Notes: generated from the letters alone by a model not told the origin. DNA of 14,927 nucleotides from Burkholderiales bacterium (GCA_031257235.1 JAIRPA010000063.1:1-14927); one strand, 5' to 3'. Shown: positions 7,385 to 14,551, counted from the first letter of the stretch. Made by a program: numbers and translations.

Positions 7385-8182
7385 TCATCGGCAGACATCT
7401 TCAACGGTGATGTGGTTGTTTTCCAGCAGATAGGAAACTTCTGCCGGCGTGATCAAAAGTATTTCACGCACCAAAATCACCATGTCTCTACCCCCCATGA
7501 TGTAAGTCCGGCGAGCCACAGCGGGTTCTCCCGTTCTAATCACGTCACAGTAAGCTCTTCGAGCGTCGTTACACCGTTGATTGAGTGCGCCGTCAGAATA
7601 AGAGAGATTCGCGGAACATTCCATCGTCGGTTGTTTTTTGATTTGTTCGTAATAGGCAATCAGTCTTTCGGGAAGAGGGTCAGAATAATGGAGGGCGAAG
7701 TCTGTCCGAATGGACGCCGGCTCAACGTTGATTTTTCCGTAAAGCTGAGCCAAGAGTGGGTCGGTGATTTTGGGAAGCGATCCTACACTGCTTGTGTACA
7801 CACTCAAATGTAACCCGTAGGGCTCAATGTACGCAGTCGAGCCGGCAAAACCCATTGCCTCAATTTTTTCTTGGTTGATGTTGCATGTCGTGTCATCCGT
7901 GTCAGTACGAGTTTCGCATTCATACGTCCCGGTGGTGTCGTTTTCTAGGCGCGCTTTAAAGTCACGGGTGTCTAAGGGATAAGACCTTGAAAGTTCTACG
8001 AAATAAAGCTCGGAATCGTCTACCTCAAACACAGGAAACGCCGCGACCAGAGCCGGGTAGTTCATTCCGTTTTGCCCTATGTAGGCAGTGCTGCCGTCGC
8101 CGTCGCCTCCTCCACCTCCGCCGCACGACACCAAACCCAAGACCAAGAACGCCAATGCCCACTTAAAAAAACGGTTTTTCAT
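7385..8182 (-). CDS. Hypothetical lipoprotein with glycine-rich tether
   Basis: This 265-residue protein starts at ATG 8180-8182 (AAGAGG about eight bases upstream) with MKNRFFKWALAFLVLGLVSC. The LVSC lipobox is good, and the acylated Cys would be followed by a run of six glycines and DGDG, a flexible tether. The mature part has six further cysteines (in YECET, TTCN, MECS, RCND, AYCD and the C-terminal DVCR), enough for three disulfide bonds in the periplasm. No known domain or enzyme motif is recognised. It lies upstream of the hcp cassette on the same strand but is separated by 372 bases, so operon membership is doubtful. An in-frame start 11 codons earlier (8215) would put residues in front of the signal peptide and is less likely. 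Confidence 0.8.
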   Translation of the reverse strand: MKNRFFKWALAFLVLGLVSCGGGGGGDGDGSTAYIGQNGMNYPALVAAFPVFEVDDSELYFVELSRSYPLDTRDFKARLENDTTGTYECETRTDTDDTTCNINQEKIEAMGFAGSTAYIEPYGLHLSVYTSSVGSLPKITDPLLAQLYGKINVEPASIRTDFALHYSDPLPERLIAYYEQIKKQPTMECSANLSYSDGALNQRCNDARRAYCDVIRTGEPAVARRTYIMGGRDMVILVREILLITPAEVSYLLENNHITVEDVCR

Positions 8183-8322
8183 ATCCACACCTCTTGAGGG
8201 ATTGAAGGGGAACAACGGGATTCATCATAAGGCGTCAAGCGCGATTTTAAGGGAGATATTTGTAAATCTTCGTCAAAGTCATCGGTCTTGCTTGATTTTC
8301 CGAAAATGAGAACGACAAATCG

Positions 8323-8529
8323 GTGTCGGATCGGGAGGCTCTCGATCGTTTACTAAAAGACGCGGCGACGCCGCCTTATTCCCTCTCGGAGTTGCCTGAG
8401 GGCAAGCCGCCTGCCGAAGATCAAACGGCAGCGTTGGGGGAATTGTCCCCGACGCAGATTGCCGCGCATTTCAACCGATTGGAAGAACACGGCAAACTCA
8501 ATGAATACCTTGAAGGAATCGAAGGGTAA
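8323..8529 (+). CDS. Small hypothetical acidic protein
   Basis: A 68-residue open frame starts at GTG 8323; the frame is closed upstream by TGA at 8293 and no ATG is available. The product is acidic, with a predicted helical C terminus (SPTQIAAHFNRLEEHGKLNEYLEGIEG region), and its composition looks protein-like. No clear ribosome-binding site is seen. It ends directly in front of a bidirectional palindrome and faces rsmI. The family is not recognised, and a chance open frame or the remnant of a longer gene remains possible. Confidence 0.45.
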   Translation: MSDREALDRLLKDAATPPYSLSELPEGKPPAEDQTAALGELSPTQIAAHFNRLEEHGKLNEYLEGIEG

Positions 8530-8558
8530 TTCGGCAAAAAGGTCTACTTTTTGCCGAA
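8530..8558. terminator. Palindrome copy 1 (GGCAAAAAG family), between convergent genes
   Basis: A perfect 12-base-pair inverted repeat (TTCGGCAAAAAG and its complement, loop GTCTA) starts at the base after the small ORF stop. It overlaps the rsmI stop codon (8544-8546 on the minus strand). Because both arms contain A5/T5 tracts, it can fold on either strand and may act as a bidirectional terminator. Related palindromes occur at 10846, 13046 and 14803. Confidence 0.75.
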
Positions 8559-9497
8559 ACCCGAACCCCTGATCTCCTGAACCCTCATTGCCTCTTGATA
8601 AATCGTCTCGCGCGGGATGCCGGTAGCGGCGGCGACAACTTTGGCGGCGCGGGCAGGCGGCAACTCTTCTAACAGCGCTTGAAGCCACCGCAGGACGGCA
8701 TCGTCCAACACCGGCGTTGTGCTTTCGTGTTGGTCGCAAAAAGGCGCGTCTAAAATCAGCACGATCTCCCCTTTTTCGGTTTCGGGATGGGTATCGACAA
8801 AATCCGAGATATGTGCCGACGGTACGCGCGTGATCGTCTCAAACGTTTTAGTGAGCTCCCGCGCAACGATCAAGTCTCGATCCCCCTCAAAAACCCGCGC
8901 AAATTCGGCAAGCGTTTCTTTGACGCGGTGGGGCGCTTCATAAAACACCAAGGCGCATTCCAGCCCGCGCAAACGCATGAGTATTTCGTTTCGCGCCTTT
9001 TTTTGAGACGGCAAAAAACCGACAAAATAAAATTGCTCGGCAAGAAGACCCGCGCCGGAAATGGCGGCGGCAATCGCGCATGCGCCCGGAATCGGCGCCA
9101 CCAAAAACCCCGCATTTTTGACTTCGTTGACCAGTTTTGCGCCCGGATCGCTGATGCCGGGTGTTCCGGCGTCCGTGACCAAGGCTAAACTTTTGCCCTC
9201 GTTTAATGCGGCAATTACAAATAAAACCGCGCTTTTTTCGTTGTGTTGATGCAAAGCGCGCATGGGGGCGGAAATGCCGTAGGCGGACAAAAGTTTGGCG
9301 GTCACGCGGGTGTCTTCGGCAAGAATCAAATCCGCCGAGCGCAAAACATCGAGCGCGCGCAAAGTTAAGTCTCGTAAGTTTCCTAGCGGTGTCGCAACCA
9401 CATATAATGTGCGCTTGGCGGCGGTAAACGCGCCCCGCTCAAGAACGGGCGCGACATTTTCGGCAAGGGGTGAGTTATGTGGACGGTAAGACATCAT
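8544..9497 (-). CDS. rsmI: 16S rRNA (cytidine1402-2'-O)-methyltransferase RsmI
   Basis: This 317-residue protein is RsmI, a tetrapyrrole-methylase-fold enzyme that uses SAM to 2'-O-methylate C1402 of 16S rRNA. Family signatures are VATPLGNLRDLTLRAL near the N terminus, ILAEDTR, ALVTDAGTPGISDPG, PIPGACA, FYFVGFLPSQKK, FYEAPHR, VARELTKTFET and GEIVLIL. A C-terminal helical region follows, as in E. coli. There is a ~28-residue N-terminal extension before LYVVATP. Two in-frame ATGs (9497 and 9494) and a TTG (9500) are possible starts; I chose the first ATG. The gene diverges from lpoA with overlapping 5' ends. Its last residues (GFGKK) and stop are encoded by an arm of the intergenic palindrome. 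Confidence 0.95.
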   Translation of the reverse strand: MMSYRPHNSPLAENVAPVLERGAFTAAKRTLYVVATPLGNLRDLTLRALDVLRSADLILAEDTRVTAKLLSAYGISAPMRALHQHNEKSAVLFVIAALNEGKSLALVTDAGTPGISDPGAKLVNEVKNAGFLVAPIPGACAIAAAISGAGLLAEQFYFVGFLPSQKKARNEILMRLRGLECALVFYEAPHRVKETLAEFARVFEGDRDLIVARELTKTFETITRVPSAHISDFVDTHPETEKGEIVLILDAPFCDQHESTTPVLDDAVLRWLQALLEELPPARAAKVVAAATGIPRETIYQEAMRVQEIRGSGFGKK

Positions 9498-10802
9498 CAA
9501 GGTTTCTTTAAAAAACGGGTGGTCACAAGCGCGTTGGCGCTATGGCTCGCTATTGTAACGTCGCTTTTCGGTATTCCGACAGCACTGTCTCAAGACGCCA
9601 AAGACTTGGATGCTTTGAAAGAAACCCCGGCAGAGATCAACATCTATTGGGAAGACATCGACAACCCCGCGCGACAAGACGCTTCCTCCTCCGTCGAACC
9701 GAATGCGCCCTTGCACAACGCCCCCCAAGTCACGACGACCCCGCCCGCCTCCGGTGCTCCCGTGACGGCAACCCAACCTGCCGAGGATATCAACAACACC
9801 CATCAGACTCTCACGCCTTTTTTACCGCTTACCGCCGTCGCCAATGAGCCGCCTAAAATCGCGCTTTTGGTGCCCACCAAAACCCCCGCTTACTCTGTGG
9901 CCGCGCAAACGGTTCTTGCCGGTTTCACCAAAGCGGCGGCGTCGGCAAACGCCATGCCTTCCTGCGTTGTGATCGAGCATGGAATCGGAGAGTTTTTCAA
10001 TGCCTACAACGACGCCATTCGTCAGGGCGCGCGTGTGGTGGTGGGTCCTTTAGTCCGCGACGATTTAACGGAATTGGCAAAAACCACACCGCCGCTTTGG
10101 ACAATCGCCTTGACCCAAATGGAAGATTTCCACGCTGCCATGCCGTCCTCCGTTCTTTTCTTAACGCTTGCCATTGAAAGCGATGCCAAGTTGTTGGCGC
10201 GTGAAATCGCCCTCTCGTCGCGCTCCGGCATTCCGGTCATCTTAACCAACGAATCACCGTTGATGAAACGGTTTACCGATGCCTTCATTGACGAATGGAC
10301 GGCGCTGGGCAAAGACATGCGCCCGGAAAGAATCGTCTTTGAAAATTCAAAATTGTCTTTGCTCAAAACGCGCTTGGGCGAGTTATCGCCCTCGGTGGTG
10401 GTGCTGGCGGTCGACGGAGACGACGCCGCACTCGCGCGGGCACAAACGCGGGCGTGGCCAACCTACGCAAGCTCACACATTTATCGACGCGCGGTGCAGT
10501 TTGAAGGATACGCGCTGGATGCCTTGCGCGTGGCGGAAATTCCTTGGTTGATTCAACCGTCGGCGGAAACCTTCCGCGCTTTGGGAACGCAACCACAATT
10601 GCCGGCATTGGCAAGGCTTTACGCGTTAGGCTTTGACGCTTTTCAGGTCGCGCAACAGTTTTTAGGCGGCACGCCGGATTCGTTTAGTTTTTGGGGCGCC
10701 AGCGGCAACATTTCTTTTAACCTTGAAAACGGCTTGTCTCGCTACGGGCAATTAGGGGTTTTTGAAGAAGGACGCCTGCGCGCATTGAATGCGCAAAGGT
10801 AG
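9477..10802 (+). CDS. lpoA: LpoA/LppC-family penicillin-binding protein activator
   Basis: This 441-residue protein matches the C-terminal half of LpoA (YraM), a periplasmic-binding-protein-like fold that in E. coli activates the peptidoglycan synthase PBP1A. The recognisable core begins at PKIALLVPTKTPAYSVAAQTVLAGF (about residues 125-150), followed by GARVVVGPLVRDDL and, near the end, LYALGFDAFQVAQQF, with a C-terminal FWGASGNISFNLENGLSRYG. The N-terminal TPR-like domain of E. coli LpoA (678 residues) is absent and replaced by a Pro/Thr/Ala-rich linker (about residues 60-115). The signal peptide (FFKKR then a hydrophobic stretch) ends at ALS-Q without a lipobox cysteine, so the protein may be soluble in the periplasm. 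A purine-rich AAGGGG lies before ATG 9477. Its place next to rsmI and yraN matches the E. coli gene order. Confidence 0.88.
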   Translation: MWTVRHHQGFFKKRVVTSALALWLAIVTSLFGIPTALSQDAKDLDALKETPAEINIYWEDIDNPARQDASSSVEPNAPLHNAPQVTTTPPASGAPVTATQPAEDINNTHQTLTPFLPLTAVANEPPKIALLVPTKTPAYSVAAQTVLAGFTKAAASANAMPSCVVIEHGIGEFFNAYNDAIRQGARVVVGPLVRDDLTELAKTTPPLWTIALTQMEDFHAAMPSSVLFLTLAIESDAKLLAREIALSSRSGIPVILTNESPLMKRFTDAFIDEWTALGKDMRPERIVFENSKLSLLKTRLGELSPSVVVLAVDGDDAALARAQTRAWPTYASSHIYRRAVQFEGYALDALRVAEIPWLIQPSAETFRALGTQPQLPALARLYALGFDAFQVAQQFLGGTPDSFSFWGASGNISFNLENGLSRYGQLGVFEEGRLRALNAQR

Positions 10803-10804
10803 AC

Positions 10805-10827
10805 GGGACGCTTGATGCCGGCGTCCC
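10805..10827 (+). terminator. Possible terminator-like hairpin after lpoA
   Basis: A seven-base-pair stem GGGACGC/GCGTCCC with a nine-base loop begins three bases after the lpoA stop. It lacks a following T run, so it may stabilise the mRNA end rather than terminate. Confidence 0.4.
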
Positions 10828-10845
10828 CTCTGATCCCTGATGGTT

Positions 10846-10960
10846 CGGCAAAAAGTGGACCTTTTTGCCGGTTGTAGCTACCCAAAAATCGCGGGGGGAC
10901 CCCGACGATTTTTTGCAGAAAAGGCGGCGAGCGGGCAATCGAGACTTTTCTGATCCCTGA
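10846..10960 (+). repeat. Intergenic repeat element, copy 1 (palindrome plus 110-bp unit)
   Basis: The element opens with a palindrome (CGGCAAAAAG at 10846-10855, loop TGGAC, CTTTTTGCCG at 10861-10870). The 110 bases from 10851 to 10960 recur at 14644-14752 with only one substitution and one single-base gap. Inside lies a second hairpin: AAAAATCG (10875-10882) pairs with CGATTTTT across a GGGG/CCCC inner stem. The element ends in the heptamer motif CTGATCC. It fills most of the gap between lpoA and yraN. No coding function is evident. Confidence 0.88.
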
Positions 10961-10991
10961 TCCCTGATTCCTGACCTCTGATTCCTGAAAC
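10950..10991 (-). repeat. Second array of six heptamers (NNATCAG)
   Basis: Six contiguous 7-base units on the plus strand read CTGATCC twice, CTGATTC, CTGACCT, CTGATTC and CTGAAAC. On the minus strand these are NNATCAG-type units, including the variant AGGTCAG, which is also present in the array at 3742-3783. The array ends 15 bases before the yraN start. Confidence 0.83.
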
Positions 10992-11006
10992 CGAAACCGA
11001 TGAACG

Positions 11007-11375
11007 ATGATTTTTAAACGAACGCCCCAACAAAAAGACGGAGATACGGCAGAGGCGATTGCGGCTTCCTATTTAACGCAACAAGGGCTTTTGATTGTCG
11101 CCAAAAACGTCAAAAACCGCTTCGGTGAAATCGACATCATCGCGCGTGACGGCAAAACGCTGGTTTTTGTGGAAGTGCGCTACCGTCGCGGCGACGTTTT
11201 CGGAGGGGCTGTGGCAAGCATCGACGAAAGGAAGCAAAAGCGCATGATTGCGGCGGCAAAATGCTATCTTTCCACTTTGGCAAGACTTCCGCCGTGTCGA
11301 TTTGATGCTATCCTAATGGGTGCTTTGAACGACAAAAACCTTCAATGGCAACGCAATGTTTTTTCCGTGTCATAA
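11007..11375 (+). CDS. yraN: YraN family (UPF0102) endonuclease-like protein
   Basis: This 122-residue protein belongs to the YraN/UPF0102 family, which has a restriction-endonuclease-like fold and an incompletely defined role. The conserved motifs are all present: Glu16 in GDTAEAIAASYL, GEIDIIARDG (residues 40-49, with Asp43), and LVFVEVRYR (Glu56, Arg58), followed by SIDERKQKRM. Length is close to the ~130 of E. coli YraN. ATG 11007 is chosen because an ATG at 10999 in another frame stops after four codons; the ribosome-binding site is weak. It is the first gene of a compact set with gmhA (9-base gap), dolP and rfaE2. Confidence 0.93.
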   Translation: MIFKRTPQQKDGDTAEAIAASYLTQQGLLIVAKNVKNRFGEIDIIARDGKTLVFVEVRYRRGDVFGGAVASIDERKQKRMIAAAKCYLSTLARLPPCRFDAILMGALNDKNLQWQRNVFSVS

Positions 11376-11384
11376 GATAACAAA

Positions 11385-11975
11385 ATGGACTTAACCGATC
11401 GAATCAATGCGCAGTTTCTGGAAAGCGCGCAGTTAAAAGAAGCGGCGGCTTCCAAGCTCGCGCCTTTGATTGCGCGAGCGGCGCACATGTTGACCGAATC
11501 GCTTTTAGCCGACGGTAAAGTTTTGGCGTGCGGCAACGGCGGCTCGGCGGCAGACGCGCAGCACTTCGCGGCGGAATTGGTCGGGCGCTTTGAGCGTGAG
11601 CGTCCTGAGTTAAGAGCCATCGCTTTGACCACGGACTCCTCCGTGTTGACCGCCATCGCCAACGATTATTCGTTTGACGAAGTGTTTGCCAAGCAGGTTC
11701 GCGCGTGGGGAACCCACGGCGATATTTTGTTGGCGATTTCCACCTCAGGAAACGCGCGCAATGTGGTCAACGCCGTCCGTGAGGCGAAAGACAGAGGAAT
11801 GCGAATCATCGCATTGACCGGCAAAGGCGGGGGCATCGTGGGCTCGCTTTTGCAAGAGGAAGATGTACATGTGTGTGTGCCGCACGACAGAACAGCGCGA
11901 ATACAAGAAGTTCATTTATTAACGCTGCACGCGATGTGCGACGCAATGGATATTTGTTTATTTGGAGAAATTTAA
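11385..11975 (+). CDS. gmhA: Phosphoheptose isomerase GmhA (SIS domain; DiaA-like)
   Basis: This 196-residue SIS-domain protein resembles both GmhA, which converts sedoheptulose 7-phosphate to D-glycero-D-manno-heptose 7-phosphate for LPS core synthesis, and its E. coli relative DiaA, a replication-initiation factor in the same gene position. Motifs are CGNGGSAADAQHFAAEL (residues 49-65), LAISTSGNARNVV and ARIQEVHLLTLH. The residues matching the GmhA zinc/catalytic set are present: His60, Glu64, Gln174 and His182. E. coli DiaA has lost the Glu, having Ser there. That, plus rfaE2 two genes downstream, supports an active isomerase, but a DiaA-like role cannot be excluded. The stop overlaps the dolP start by one base. 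Confidence 0.88.
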   Translation: MDLTDRINAQFLESAQLKEAAASKLAPLIARAAHMLTESLLADGKVLACGNGGSAADAQHFAAELVGRFERERPELRAIALTTDSSVLTAIANDYSFDEVFAKQVRAWGTHGDILLAISTSGNARNVVNAVREAKDRGMRIIALTGKGGGIVGSLLQEEDVHVCVPHDRTARIQEVHLLTLHAMCDAMDICLFGEI

Positions 11976-12547
11976 TGAAAAAAATAGTAGGGTTGATTGC
12001 AGCAACAGCGGTTTTGGTTTCGTTTTTGCCCGGTTGTCTTCCGCTGGTGGCGGTGGGTGCCACGGCCGGCGGCGTGTTGGTAGCGTCGGATCGCAGAACG
12101 GTGGGCACTCAAATTGACGATAAAACCATCGCCGCCAAAATTGAATCGGAAATCAACAATAAATACGGAGACAAAGTTCACATCAACGTGACGAGCTTCA
12201 ACGGTATTGTGCTTTTAACCGGCGAAGCACCGACACAAACTCAATCCAACGAAATCTACGCCATCTCTCAAAAGCAGGAAAAAGTTCGCGCCACGCAAAA
12301 CGAAATTGCCATTGCCGAACCCTCCTCGATGTCTTCGCGTTCCGGCGATGCTTATATCACCTCTAAAGTCAAAACCCGTTTTGTGGACAGCAAATTTTCA
12401 ACCACACACGTTAAAGTCGTGACCGAACGAAGCATTGTTTACTTAATGGGTCTTTTAACGCGCGACGAAGCCAAAGAAGCCGTTGAGATTGCCACGCGCA
12501 CCACAGGGGTTGAAAAGGTCGTTCAAATTTTTGAATACACCAACTGA
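11975..12547 (+). CDS. dolP: DolP (YraP) dual-BON-domain outer-membrane lipoprotein
   Basis: This 190-residue protein starts MKKIVGLIAATAVLVSFLPGC, with lipobox LPGC (Cys21), and then carries two BON domains, which bind phospholipid: about residues 47-115 (DDKTIAAKIESEIN... NGIVLLTGEAPT) and 122-190 (DAYITSKVKTRFVD... SIVYLMGLLTRDEA). In E. coli, DolP (formerly YraP) maintains outer-membrane integrity, and the gene order diaA-dolP is the same. ATG 11975 overlaps the gmhA TAA in TAATG and has a GGAG site eight bases upstream, so the two genes are probably translationally coupled. A longer open frame reaching back into gmhA is not used, because the signal peptide begins at 11975. Confidence 0.95.
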   Translation: MKKIVGLIAATAVLVSFLPGCLPLVAVGATAGGVLVASDRRTVGTQIDDKTIAAKIESEINNKYGDKVHINVTSFNGIVLLTGEAPTQTQSNEIYAISQKQEKVRATQNEIAIAEPSSMSSRSGDAYITSKVKTRFVDSKFSTTHVKVVTERSIVYLMGLLTRDEAKEAVEIATRTTGVEKVVQIFEYTN

Positions 12548-12548
12548 C

Positions 12549-13040
12549 ATGGCTTGGCAGACGCCGCCGCGGTTTTTGCAAAAAGTTGCACCAAAAGACG
12601 TGTTGGCGCGGGTTGCCGCGCTACCGCGTCCTTTGGTTTTTACCAACGGCGTTTTTGATCTTTTGCATTGCGGTCACGCGCATTATCTGGAAGCCGCACG
12701 TTGCTTGGGCAATGCACTCGTGGTGGCGGTTAATTCGGACGATTCCGTTCGTCGTTTGAACAAAGGTAAGCATCGCCCGATCAACACGCTTGACGATCGA
12801 ATGGCGTTGTTGGCGGCACTTTCCAGCGTGGATTTGGTGATTTCGTTTGACACCGATACCCCGCTCCCCTTAATCCTGCAAATATCGCCGGACGTGTTGG
12901 TCAAAGGCGGAGATTACACGGCAGAAACAACGGCAGGCGCGGCGGAGGTCATCGCGCGCGGCGGAAAATTCGTCGCCATCCCGTTTCTCTTTGAACGATC
13001 CACCACGGCATTGGTTAAAAAACTTTCTTCGCCGGAATGA
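12549..13040 (+). CDS. rfaE2: D-glycero-beta-D-manno-heptose 1-phosphate adenylyltransferase (HldE C-terminal type)
   Basis: This 163-residue protein is a stand-alone nucleotidyltransferase domain corresponding to the C-terminal half of E. coli HldE. It makes ADP-heptose, the LPS inner-core precursor, from heptose 1-phosphate and ATP. The signature LVFTNGVFDLLHCGHAHYLEAA carries the HxGH motif (His40-His43). VAVNSDDSVRRLNKG and VLVKGGDY follow, also typical. The kinase half (HldA-like) is absent and would be encoded elsewhere. ATG 12549 lies one base after the dolP stop and has no obvious ribosome-binding site, so it probably depends on translation of dolP. An in-frame start 66 bases upstream inside dolP is unlikely. 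Confidence 0.93.
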   Translation: MAWQTPPRFLQKVAPKDVLARVAALPRPLVFTNGVFDLLHCGHAHYLEAARCLGNALVVAVNSDDSVRRLNKGKHRPINTLDDRMALLAALSSVDLVISFDTDTPLPLILQISPDVLVKGGDYTAETTAGAAEVIARGGKFVAIPFLFERSTTALVKKLSSPE

Positions 13041-13045
13041 TCTGA

Positions 13046-13078
13046 TCGGCAAAAAAATGAAAACCTACTTTTTGCCGA
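13046..13078. terminator. Palindrome copy 3 between rfaE2 and serS
   Basis: A ten-base-pair inverted repeat (TCGGCAAAAA and TTTTTGCCGA, 13-base loop) lies six bases after the rfaE2 stop. The right arm with its T5 run could terminate the upstream set. It is a family member of the palindromes at 8530, 10846 and 14803, with a longer loop. Confidence 0.65.
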
Positions 13079-13086
13079 ACCCCTGC

Positions 13087-13095
13087 TGATACAAT
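13087..13095 (+). promoter_or_regulatory. Extended -10 promoter of serS
   Basis: TGATACAAT has the TGN extension plus a TACAAT -10 hexamer (13090-13095), placing the transcript start near 13102, about 27 bases before the serS ATG. The same TGNTACAAT pattern precedes the tRNA-His gene. A -35 box would fall in the right arm of the preceding palindrome and matches the consensus poorly. Confidence 0.5.
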
Positions 13096-13128
13096 GGCGA
13101 TCTTATTTTTTGAACCCTTTTTTGCATC

Positions 13129-14427
13129 ATGTTGGACATCAATCTATTTCGCAAAAACATCCGCGAAGTCGCGGAAAACTTAGCGCGTCGCGGCTTTGTG
13201 TTAGACGTGGCCACGTTTGAACGTTTGGAAGCCGAACGCAAAGATTTACAAACCGACACCCAAACCCTGCAATCGCGTCGAAACACGCTTTCCAAACAAA
13301 TCGGCATTGCCAAAGGCAAAGGCGAAAATGCCGATGCTTTAATGGCGGAGGTGGGCGGTTTGGGCGATCAATTGGCAAAACATGAGGCAAGACTTGCCGC
13401 GTTGCAAAAAGAATTGCGCGCGTTTTTGTTGACCCTGCCGAATTTAACGCACGCCTCGACCCCGTCGGGCAAAAGTGAAGCCGATAACCTTGAAGTGCGC
13501 CGTTGGGGAACGCCGCGCGTCTTTTCCTTCACCCCGCGCGAACACAATGAGTTGGGCGAGGCGTTGGGCTTGATCGACTTTGAAACGGCGGCAAAACTTT
13601 CCGGCGCGCGCTTCTCGTTTTTAAAAGGCGGGGTTGCCCGTCTGCATCGCGCCATCGCTCAATTCATGCTCGATACGCACACCCAAAAACACGGCTACAC
13701 CGAATGCTACACGCCCTACATCGTCAACAGCGAAACCTTGACCGGCACCTCACAGTTACCCAAATTTGAAGCCGACATGTTTTCGGTGAAAAAAGGCGGC
13801 GCGGAGGGCGAAGGCGAAACGCTTTATTTGATCTCAACCTCCGAGATCACGCTCACCAATTCGGTGGCGGATACCATCATTCCGGCTGAATCGTTGCCGA
13901 TCAAGCTGACGGCGCAAACCCCGTGTTTTCGTTCGGAAGCCGGCAGTCACGGGAAAGACACCAAAGGGATGATTCGCCAGCATCAGTTTGAAAAAGTCGA
14001 AATGGTGCAGATTGTCCACCCCCAAAAATCCTACGAAGCCTTAGAAGAATTGACCCGTCACGCCGAAGCCGTTTTGCAGGCACTGGAACTGCCGTATCGC
14101 GTGATGGCGCTTTGTACCGGCGACATCGGCTTTGCCTCGGCAAAAACGTATGATCTTGAGGTATGGCTGCCCGGTCAAAATACCTACCGCGAAATTTCTT
14201 CATGCTCCAATTGTGAAGATTTTCAATCGCGTCGGATGCAGGCGCGGTTCAGAAACGCGCAGGGCAAGCCCGAATTGGTGCACACTTTAAACGGCTCCGG
14301 CTTGGCGGTCGGGCGCACGCTGGTGGCGGTGTTGGAGAACTATCAGCGTGAAGACGGCTCTGTGGACATTCCCTCCGTACTGCAACCCTACATGGGCGGA
14401 ATGACGGTGATTTCATCGGCAAAGTAG
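13129..14427 (+). CDS. serS: Seryl-tRNA synthetase
   Basis: This 432-residue protein is a class II aminoacyl-tRNA synthetase that charges tRNA-Ser with serine, and tRNA-Sec where present. It opens with the typical MLDINLFRKNI, followed by the helical coiled-coil arm (about residues 25-100) that contacts the tRNA long variable arm. The catalytic domain contains the TSE motif (LISTSEITLTNS), motif 2 (FRSEAGSHGKDTKGMIRQHQF), EISSCSNCEDFQSRR, and motif 3 (NGSGLAVGRTLVAVLENYQ) ending VLQPYMGG. Length is normal and the frame is intact. It is probably transcribed from its own promoter at 13087. Confidence 0.98.
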   Translation: MLDINLFRKNIREVAENLARRGFVLDVATFERLEAERKDLQTDTQTLQSRRNTLSKQIGIAKGKGENADALMAEVGGLGDQLAKHEARLAALQKELRAFLLTLPNLTHASTPSGKSEADNLEVRRWGTPRVFSFTPREHNELGEALGLIDFETAAKLSGARFSFLKGGVARLHRAIAQFMLDTHTQKHGYTECYTPYIVNSETLTGTSQLPKFEADMFSVKKGGAEGEGETLYLISTSEITLTNSVADTIIPAESLPIKLTAQTPCFRSEAGSHGKDTKGMIRQHQFEKVEMVQIVHPQKSYEALEELTRHAEAVLQALELPYRVMALCTGDIGFASAKTYDLEVWLPGQNTYREISSCSNCEDFQSRRMQARFRNAQGKPELVHTLNGSGLAVGRTLVAVLENYQREDGSVDIPSVLQPYMGGMTVISSAK

Positions 14428-14517
14428 ATCAAGACGCGACCCGTCCGCCGGTTTGGACGCATCCCCGACGCCAACCCGCAAAATCACCGCCGTCGCCGCG
14501 CCAATATCCGTTTGATC

Positions 14518-14526
14518 TGGTACAAT
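14518..14526 (+). promoter_or_regulatory. Extended -10 promoter of tRNA-His
   Basis: TGGTACAAT combines TG extension and TACAAT (14521-14526), 25 bases before the mature tRNA 5' end. No good -35 box is seen at the usual distance. Confidence 0.5.
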
Positions 14527-14551
14527 GCACACCCTGTTTCGCTTGCACTAT

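Noticed and set aside
7106..7813. 235-codon plus-strand open frame beginning with TTG
   Set aside because: It overlaps the lipoprotein gene on the minus strand, which has a good ribosome-binding site, signal peptide and lipobox; the plus-strand product has no recognisable motif and biased composition.
10717..10938. Shared peptide (RRLFCKKSSGSPRDFW...) in minus-strand open frames at both 110-bp repeats
   Set aside because: The DNA copies are almost identical, so any frame would match; no start signal or codon-level conservation supports a gene.
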